Source: Candidatus Thalassarchaeaceae archaeon | Lineage (GTDB): Archaea > Thermoplasmatota > Poseidoniia > Poseidoniales > Thalassarchaeaceae | NCBI GenBank assembly: GCA_030747475.1 | Contig: JASLKO010000159.1 | Coordinates: forward strand, 1-10,081 | Direction of reading: 5' to 3' | Length of the DNA stretch: 10,081 bases | Shown: positions 1-4,800 of the stretch, in pieces | How the letters are laid out: each line of letters begins with the position of its first letter | Numbering within the stretch: the stretch's first letter is position 1 | The notes under the pieces: generated by a model | Databases searched by the model: none | Told to the model about the DNA's origin: nothing | What the model saw: the letters and a program-made list of their open reading frames with translations, nothing else | Made by a program: the position numbers and the translations under genes

Positions 1-144
1 GAAAGTACACGCAGGGCATTTCCTGACGGGAAGGTAATGGTCCATCTAGATCGGAAATCGTTCAAAGGATGGCAACGTAGGGTCATCAAACGATTGCTAT
101 CGGAACTGGATGTTCCAGTTGGCCGAACAATTGATTTTGAATAA
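1..144 (+). CDS. C-terminal end of an unrecognised basic protein (5' truncated)
   Basis: Frame 1 is open from the window edge to a TAA at 142-144, giving 47 residues that begin ESTRRAFPDGKVMVHLDRKS and end in VGRTIDFE. The fragment is rich in Lys and Arg and has a strand-like segment (KVMVHLD) followed by a predicted helix (GWQRRVIKRLLSEL), so it looks like the end of a folded domain, possibly nucleic-acid binding. I do not recognise the family. It converges with the S27ae gene: its stop codon abuts the opposing stop with no base between. Codon use looks like the neighbouring genes. The call rests on an open frame of plausible composition plus the exact tail-to-tail fit; the upstream part lies outside the window. 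Confidence 0.6.
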   Translation, partial: ESTRRAFPDGKVMVHLDRKSFKGWQRRVIKRLLSELDVPVGRTIDFE

Positions 145-315
145 TCACTCGGTTTTCTCGGAGTATCCACATCGACCACATGTTTTGCGATCCGAATGGA
201 CACCCATGAATACACCAGGACCACACTTTGGACAGAACTCTTGTTTCCGCGTAAGTTTCCCATCTTCTACCGCGTATTTCGACCACTTTGCCGAAGCACT
301 AGGATTGTCTCCCAT
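145..315 (-). CDS. rps27ae: 30S ribosomal protein S27ae
   Basis: This 56-residue protein is a zinc-ribbon component of the archaeal small ribosomal subunit. The core reads W11-S-K-Y, then VEDGKLTRKQEFCPKCGPGV and, after a short loop, TCGRCGY. Two CxxC knuckles, C28/C31 and C46/C49, would bind one zinc. This pattern and length are the family signature. The ATG at 315-313 overlaps the S24e stop by one base (TGATG), and a strong Shine-Dalgarno sequence, GGAGGTGA at 329-322, lies 6 bases upstream, so translation is probably coupled to S24e. It is the last gene of the rpoE1-spt4-rps24e-rps27ae operon. The N-terminus (MGDNPSASA) is a short, probably disordered extension ahead of the conserved W-x-K-Y start. 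Its stop touches the stop of the convergent + strand gene. Confidence 0.95.
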   Translation of the reverse strand: MGDNPSASAKWSKYAVEDGKLTRKQEFCPKCGPGVFMGVHSDRKTCGRCGYSEKTE

Positions 316-674
316 CACTCCTCACCTCCAGCGATTTCGGCAGCTTCTGCATCACTATCTTCCGCAGGTGCGGTTTCAGGAGCAGGTGCGGCTTCGGACT
401 CAGCCTGGCTGTGTCGATTTAGAATGTACTTGGGTTCCTTTTCAAGATCGGCACGGTCACCATAGATGAATGCTGAACCTGTGGTCAATGGTTGCCCAAA
501 ACGGGTGTTGACGGACTTCACCAGTACGCGATCTTTTGTTGCACCGGGTTCCATCTTGACCACAGCAGCGATGATCTCACCACGGGTTGGTGTCGGTGCA
601 CCAACGTGACGCCATTGCCATGAAATTTCTACTCTATTTAGAATTGGATTTTCTTTTCGGTCTGTAATTTCCAT
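315..674 (-). CDS. rps24e: 30S ribosomal protein S24e
   Basis: This 119-residue protein is a small-subunit ribosomal protein of archaea and eukaryotes. The N-terminal MEITDRKENPILNRVEISWQ, the central PTRGEIIAAVVKMEPGATKD and the later NTRFGQPLTTGSAFIYGD are the characteristic S24e blocks, covering residues 1 to about 88. After that comes a roughly 30-residue tail made almost only of Ala, Glu, Asp, Pro and Ser, acidic and probably disordered, which goes beyond the conserved fold. The ATG at 674-672 has a good Shine-Dalgarno sequence, GGGAGGA at 687-681, with a 6-base spacer. It lies 16 bases after spt4 and overlaps rps27ae by one base, so it is mid-operon. In many archaea a DUF359 dephospho-CoA kinase gene lies between spt4 and rps24e; none is present here. 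Confidence 0.93.
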   Translation of the reverse strand: MEITDRKENPILNRVEISWQWRHVGAPTPTRGEIIAAVVKMEPGATKDRVLVKSVNTRFGQPLTTGSAFIYGDRADLEKEPKYILNRHSQAESEAAPAPETAPAEDSDAEAAEIAGGEE

Positions 675-690
675 ATCATTTCCTCCCTGT

Positions 691-1065
691 TTAATTGTGT
701 CTTACCTTCAGGGCATAACTTCCTGGGGCATCAATGCTTAGAGCACGAGCAACATCACTGCGATTGGTGTCTAGCAATATGGTCAAACCTTGCCAATCAG
801 AACTTAGTTGTGCATCTGGGCATCGGGGGCATCTGGGTTCAGGCACCTTGACCTTTCCGATGTCTCCTTTGTTCTCTTTGTCCCACGCTTTACGTTCTGC
901 GTCAGTGGGTGCTTTTCCGTTTGCAGTTGTATAAGCTAGAATTGCCAAGTCTTTCTTGGTCTTTGCCTTGATTTCATTGTTGGATATGAGCCACCAACCA
1001 GGATTGCCTTCATTGACATCGATAATCATGTGACATTCAGTACATGCGAGGGATTTGATTGGCAT
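691..1065 (-). CDS. spt4: Transcription elongation factor Spt4 (RpoE2 / RpoE''), with large insertion
   Basis: Spt4 pairs with Spt5 on the RNA polymerase clamp and promotes processive elongation. The first zinc knuckle is C8-x-x-C11 (ACTECH) near the N-terminus. The second is C79-x-x-C82 (RCPRCPDAQLSSDWQGL), followed by the typical Spt4 ending with LLDTNRSDVARALSIDAPGSYALKVR. Archaeal Spt4 is usually about 60 residues; this one is 124, because about 60 residues rich in Lys, Ala and Asp separate the knuckles. I start it at ATG 1065-1063: the AGGAGG at 1081-1076 lies 10 bases upstream, and the family begins just before the first Cys. A TTG at 1074-1072 would add three residues and overlap the rpoE1 stop, but it is only 1 base from the AGGAGG. 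It follows rpoE1 by 5 bases. Confidence 0.9.
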   Translation of the reverse strand: MPIKSLACTECHMIIDVNEGNPGWWLISNNEIKAKTKKDLAILAYTTANGKAPTDAERKAWDKENKGDIGKVKVPEPRCPRCPDAQLSSDWQGLTILLDTNRSDVARALSIDAPGSYALKVRHN

Positions 1066-1070
1066 TTGAA

Positions 1071-1619
1071 TCAATCCTCCTCATTGAGCCAGTCATGTGC
1101 TCCAAGTGCAGTTTGCTTGCATGTCAATCCAATCTTACTGGATCGTGGATCGTGTGGGTTGAGTGCTAGGGACACGATTCGTGCGCGAACTGCGGTACCC
1201 TCAGCGAGATATTTTCCAGATTGGCGCCCTTCGATTCTACGCAAGCCGACGTTGATGTCGATTTGCTCATCCAAAATTTGACTCTTGTGCAGAAGTGCCT
1301 CCATTGGCCCGATTCGAACGAATGCGCCGAATTCATGGACTTCACTCACTGCCCCATCGACGATTTCATTTCCGTCCATGGTGAACAATAGTGCCTTGAA
1401 GCTGACTTTCTGGTAAATTGCGCCGTCACCGTGAATGATGCGGCCTCGACCGATCAATTCATGATCTAATGTCAGCAAGATATAGTTGCCATCATCGTCG
1501 AATTTCCCCTCAAATGCAGTTGCTGCAAGACGGTCGACATGCTCTGATAGGGATTTGCCCTTTTCGATATACTCCGCTGGAATACGAATGGTATCTTCAA
1601 CCATTTCAAGACTGTACAT
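1071..1619 (-). CDS. rpoE1: DNA-directed RNA polymerase subunit E' (RpoE1, Rpb7-like)
   Basis: This subunit is the archaeal counterpart of eukaryotic Rpb7. With RpoF it forms the stalk of RNA polymerase, which helps promoter opening and binds emerging RNA. At 182 residues it has the usual length. The N-terminal tip domain (1 to about 80) begins MYSLEMVEDTIRIPAEYI. The S1 RNA-binding domain (about 84 to 168) shows VDGAVSEVHEFGAFVRIGPM and ends SKIGLTCKQ. The ATG at 1619-1617 is chosen because GGAGG at 1632-1628 sits 8 bases upstream and family members start at this Met-Tyr; an in-frame GTG at 1634 would overlap that ribosome-binding site. It is the first gene of the - strand operon with spt4, rps24e and rps27ae. 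The 253-bp region upstream is divergent and unusually rich in inverted repeats. Confidence 0.95.
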   Translation of the reverse strand: MYSLEMVEDTIRIPAEYIEKGKSLSEHVDRLAATAFEGKFDDDGNYILLTLDHELIGRGRIIHGDGAIYQKVSFKALLFTMDGNEIVDGAVSEVHEFGAFVRIGPMEALLHKSQILDEQIDINVGLRRIEGRQSGKYLAEGTAVRARIVSLALNPHDPRSSKIGLTCKQTALGAHDWLNEED

Positions 1620-1655
1620 TTTTGTTGCCTCCACCCAGATTCGCTCTCAGCGGAA

Positions 1656-1712
1656 GAGGCTGCCAAAGACGGGAGACCCGTAAGCCCCCCGTCCCTCATC
1701 GGCTGCCGCCTC
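1656..1712 (-). repeat. Structured rpoE1 upstream region, stem set A with alternative pairings
   Basis: GAGGC at 1656-1660 is complementary to GCCTC at 1708-1712, and GCC at 1662-1664 to GGC at 1701-1703. Inside, GACGGG at 1668-1673 can pair with CCCGTC at 1688-1693, while ACGGG at 1669-1673 can instead pair with CCCGT at 1677-1681 across a 3-base loop. The two inner pairings exclude each other. GGCTGCC also occurs as a direct repeat (1658-1664 and 1701-1707). The block is GC-rich compared with its surroundings. It lies 37 to 93 bases upstream of the rpoE1 start codon, so it may be part of that leader. Function is not known; strand is assigned from its position only. Confidence 0.45.
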
Positions 1713-1713
1713 C

Positions 1714-1758
1714 AGAGGAGAGGTCGTCCAAGACGATTCCGCGACCGAAGACCCCTCT
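1714..1758. repeat. Structured rpoE1 upstream region, stem set B
   Basis: AGAGG at 1714-1718 pairs with CCTCT at 1754-1758, and GGTCG at 1722-1726 pairs with CGACC at 1742-1746, giving two 5-bp helices separated by an internal loop and capped by a 15-base loop. It directly neighbours stem set A, so 1656-1758 forms one continuous structured block between rpoE1 and the divergent giant gene. It has neither a tRNA T-arm consensus nor a T-tract that would make it an obvious terminator. A small RNA or an untranslated leader structure are both possible. Confidence 0.4.
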
Positions 1759-1799
1759 ATGAACGCTTCGCAAATTGGTCGTTTCGGAATATGCCGTTC

Positions 1800-1818
1800 T
1801 GGGTTACTATGTAACCCA
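1800..1818. promoter_or_regulatory. Perfect dyad upstream of the giant surface-protein gene (possible operator)
   Basis: TGGGTTAC and GTAACCCA form a perfect 8-bp inverted repeat around a TAT centre. The centre lies 64 bases upstream of the ATG at 1873. The only AT-rich pocket nearby (GGAATATGCC, 1786-1795) is just before it, where a weak TATA element could sit, so the dyad would fall near a transcription start and could bind a dimeric regulator. This role is inferred from symmetry and position only. It could also form a short RNA hairpin with a 3-base loop. Confidence 0.4.
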
Positions 1819-1819
1819 T

Positions 1820-1855
1820 GAACACCCTCAGCGCACGAACGTTCAAGAGGTGTTC
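1820..1855 (+). repeat. Stem-loop in the probable leader of the giant gene
   Basis: GAACACC at 1820-1826 is complementary to GGTGTTC at 1849-1855, a 7-bp stem. The loop contains the 8-base palindrome GAACGTTC (1837-1844). The stem ends 17 bases before the ATG at 1873. No Shine-Dalgarno sequence is visible in those last bases, so the gene may be translated from a leaderless or short-leader mRNA, or the structure may modulate access. Functional meaning is unproven. Confidence 0.35.
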
Positions 1856-1872
1856 TGTGGGCATAACTACTG

Positions 1873-4800
1873 ATGGCGAGCGGGGGGCGTGCTGCACAGT
1901 ATGCACCAATTCCAATATTGGGGCTTATTTTGCTTCTTTTGGGGCAGATCCTTTCGCCAATCGCATTGACTAGCGATAACGGGGCCGAACTAGTTTCAAC
2001 GAAAAATGGAGATGTGTGGATTGATGGCGACATTGAATGGCCACAATTTGGACGGACACCTGGCCACCAATCGACTGTGCCGCCACATTCACCATCCGAA
2101 CCAACGGGCAACGAATTACTGAGTATCACAGACCCTGTGCTGAACTGGCGACATTATCCAGAAGGTGATGTCGGCGTCGAAACATTGGCTGTACCCCTAG
2201 GCAACTTTAGCCAAAATATCGATACCGGAGGCCTTGTTCTGGATTCTTGTGCTAGAGATAGTCTGTCTCCTGTATTCATCCACCAAGAAACAGTTGGTGG
2301 AAACCCACATGCCATCATGCGCATTGTCGATGGAGATTCAAGTCAAATTATGTGGGAAGTTGATATTGGGACGATTGATTTGGAAGTTAAGGCATCACCA
2401 GTTTTGTTAGATGTTGATGATGATGGCGCCCTTGAAGTGATTGTTGTTTACGATTCAAATGGACAAGCCACCGTCGAACTCTGGTCCCCATATATCGAAT
2501 GTGATGTGACTGGATGGAAGGCAAGCGGAAGCCACGAAACTGAACGCCTCTGGAGGTGGAGTCATTCTACATTTGAAATGGCAGCCGATCGAACGTGCCA
2601 AACATGTCATCGACCGGTCGCCCAACCCCTCTTGGCAGACTTGTTCCTAGATGGGAGTCCAGAACTCATTCTCGCAATGATAGATGATTCAAACGATGAG
2701 CCGAACATCGTGGCTCTGCCCCTCCCCACAACGGGCACACCTAGCCCAATTTGGGAGGTGACATTGGATAAAGGCACACACCCATCAGATCCTGCATGGG
2801 TCCAAATTGATGCTGTTTCTTCAGCCATATTGTTGACGACAATCAATGAAAATAATGGCAACATGTGGATTTGGAGACTGAATGCGGCCAATGGACAGGT
2901 GCAATATGACGACACGCTCAACAACTTAGATGGCGATACATCTTCGCCTCATGTTAGACTACCTGGCCCAGTCATTACACAACTAGATTCCGACCCTGCA
3001 CCCGAAATGATTGTCACAATCCCGACGGACGTAGATGGAGCTGGGACGAGTGATGGGGCCGCATTTGTCGGAATGAATGTAATTGATGCATCAGTCATTT
3101 TCTCATTTTCTTCCTCAAATGGATATGCGGATGCACCACCTGCGATAATCGATTCAGATGGAAATGGCATTACCGACCGAATATGCTGGAACACATGGTA
3201 TAGAGACGGGTTTTCTTGGCACGGAATGGTCGGATGCCACAATTACAACGAACAGACACAAAACACGATGATTGATTGGAATCAAATTGTCGAAGGTACA
3301 TCTGGGAATCCCAATGATGAAATCGCTGTATCTGCCCCTACACCAATGGATATTGATGGTACTGGATTTGATGAAATCATCGTCACCTTCGGCCGCACCC
3401 TATACGCGCACGATGGGGAAACAGGCTCGCGTTCATCGATTAATTCAGAATGGGTTTCAGGAATCGAATTGGATCACCGCACTTGGGCAGGACATGCCTT
3501 GGCAGATTTAGACAATGATGGCGCGCTTGATTTGCTCGTAGGCGACATGCTGATTTCTCAAGCAGGAGCAGACATTCGCCCGTTTGAAGACGGATTGGCC
3601 ATCACCTTCAATCCAAGTACGCCCGACCCGGGCGAGAATGTTACAGTCACAGCATATTTTGAAAATGCAGGCACAGATTCCACGGCAGTCGATACCTTTG
3701 CTAGGATGTATGTCGATGGTGAATTGGAATACACACACAGGGAAGGTGTTCTCGATCCAGTGTCACCGACCGGGAATGGCAATTTTGCATCATTTTCCTT
3801 CGATTGGGTGGGTGGACTCGGGGAGCACATGTTTGAATTGAAATTGGATGAACATCAGAATGTCACTCAAACAAGAACAGATAATGATGTGACAAGCACT
3901 GTGCTCAACATCATCGCCCCATATAATGTCAGTATTGGAGTCCCCACTGACCCGGTCAGAGTATTGCCAGGGGGTCAGCAAGATGTGCAGCCATTGATTA
4001 CATCGACAGGCAGATTGGCAGGCACTTGGACAATGACAATTGATGATTCTGGGCTCCCCGAAAATTGGACCATCACTGACCAAAATCCGTCGGCTTCTAT
4101 CGATGTAGAAATTGGAGTTGGAGCGACATGGACACCCACACTACGAGTTACCGCTCCCCCAGAGGCATTGGGCACTGATTCAGGGTTCGTGGTCATTACA
4201 ATGACACTGGATTCAGAAGATGGTGCTGTGACACAATCGGCAATATTGGCGATTGAGGCGGAGCGAACAAGAGGGTTGTCTGTACGGGGGCCTGATGGAA
4301 CCGCTGTGTCTAATGGCGTCGGGATACCAGGGGACTCGGCCGCGGCATGGTTGCTCGTTGAAAATCTCGGAAATGCACCTGAAACCATTTCTTTGCAATG
4401 GAACTCAACCACGTGGGGCAATGACCTGACGTTGCATGATTCCACTGGACAAGAAGTCATCCCATTGATCCTTGGACCTAGTGAAATTCAGGAATTGACG
4501 GCTCGAATTGATGTGCCCATTGCGGCCATGCTAGGAGAAAACGTATCAACACAATTGACCATGTGCATTGGTGCAGGGGAGAATGAAGATTGTCGGCCAA
4601 TTGACCTGACATTTACGGCAAACTTGGTGCAAGTTCTGCCCCCACACATCCGTTCAGTCCCTGCCGATAACCGAACATGGGATGTGGACATCAAACTTCC
4701 ATCAGGGCAGAATGCGATCGAATGGGACATGGCCTCTGCTGGAATGATTATGCCGGGTTGGACATGGACCACATCAGGCGCATTGTCTATCGATGGTACT

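Noticed and set aside
1066..1074. TTG start for Spt4 overlapping the rpoE1 stop
   Set aside because: The AGGAGG is 1 base away, too close; ATG 1065 fits family length at the N-terminus and is 10 bases from the site.
1635..1760. Possible tRNA in the stem-rich intergenic block
   Set aside because: No T-arm consensus (GGTTCGAATCC type) and no 7-bp acceptor pairing were found on either strand.
1647..2129. 160-codon open frame on the - strand across the intergenic region
   Set aside because: It covers the inverted-repeat block and the antisense of the giant gene's start, has no recognisable domain and no suitable context.
3975..4460. 161-codon open frame on the - strand
   Set aside because: Antisense shadow of the giant gene; the + strand frame is continuous and has domain motifs through this region.
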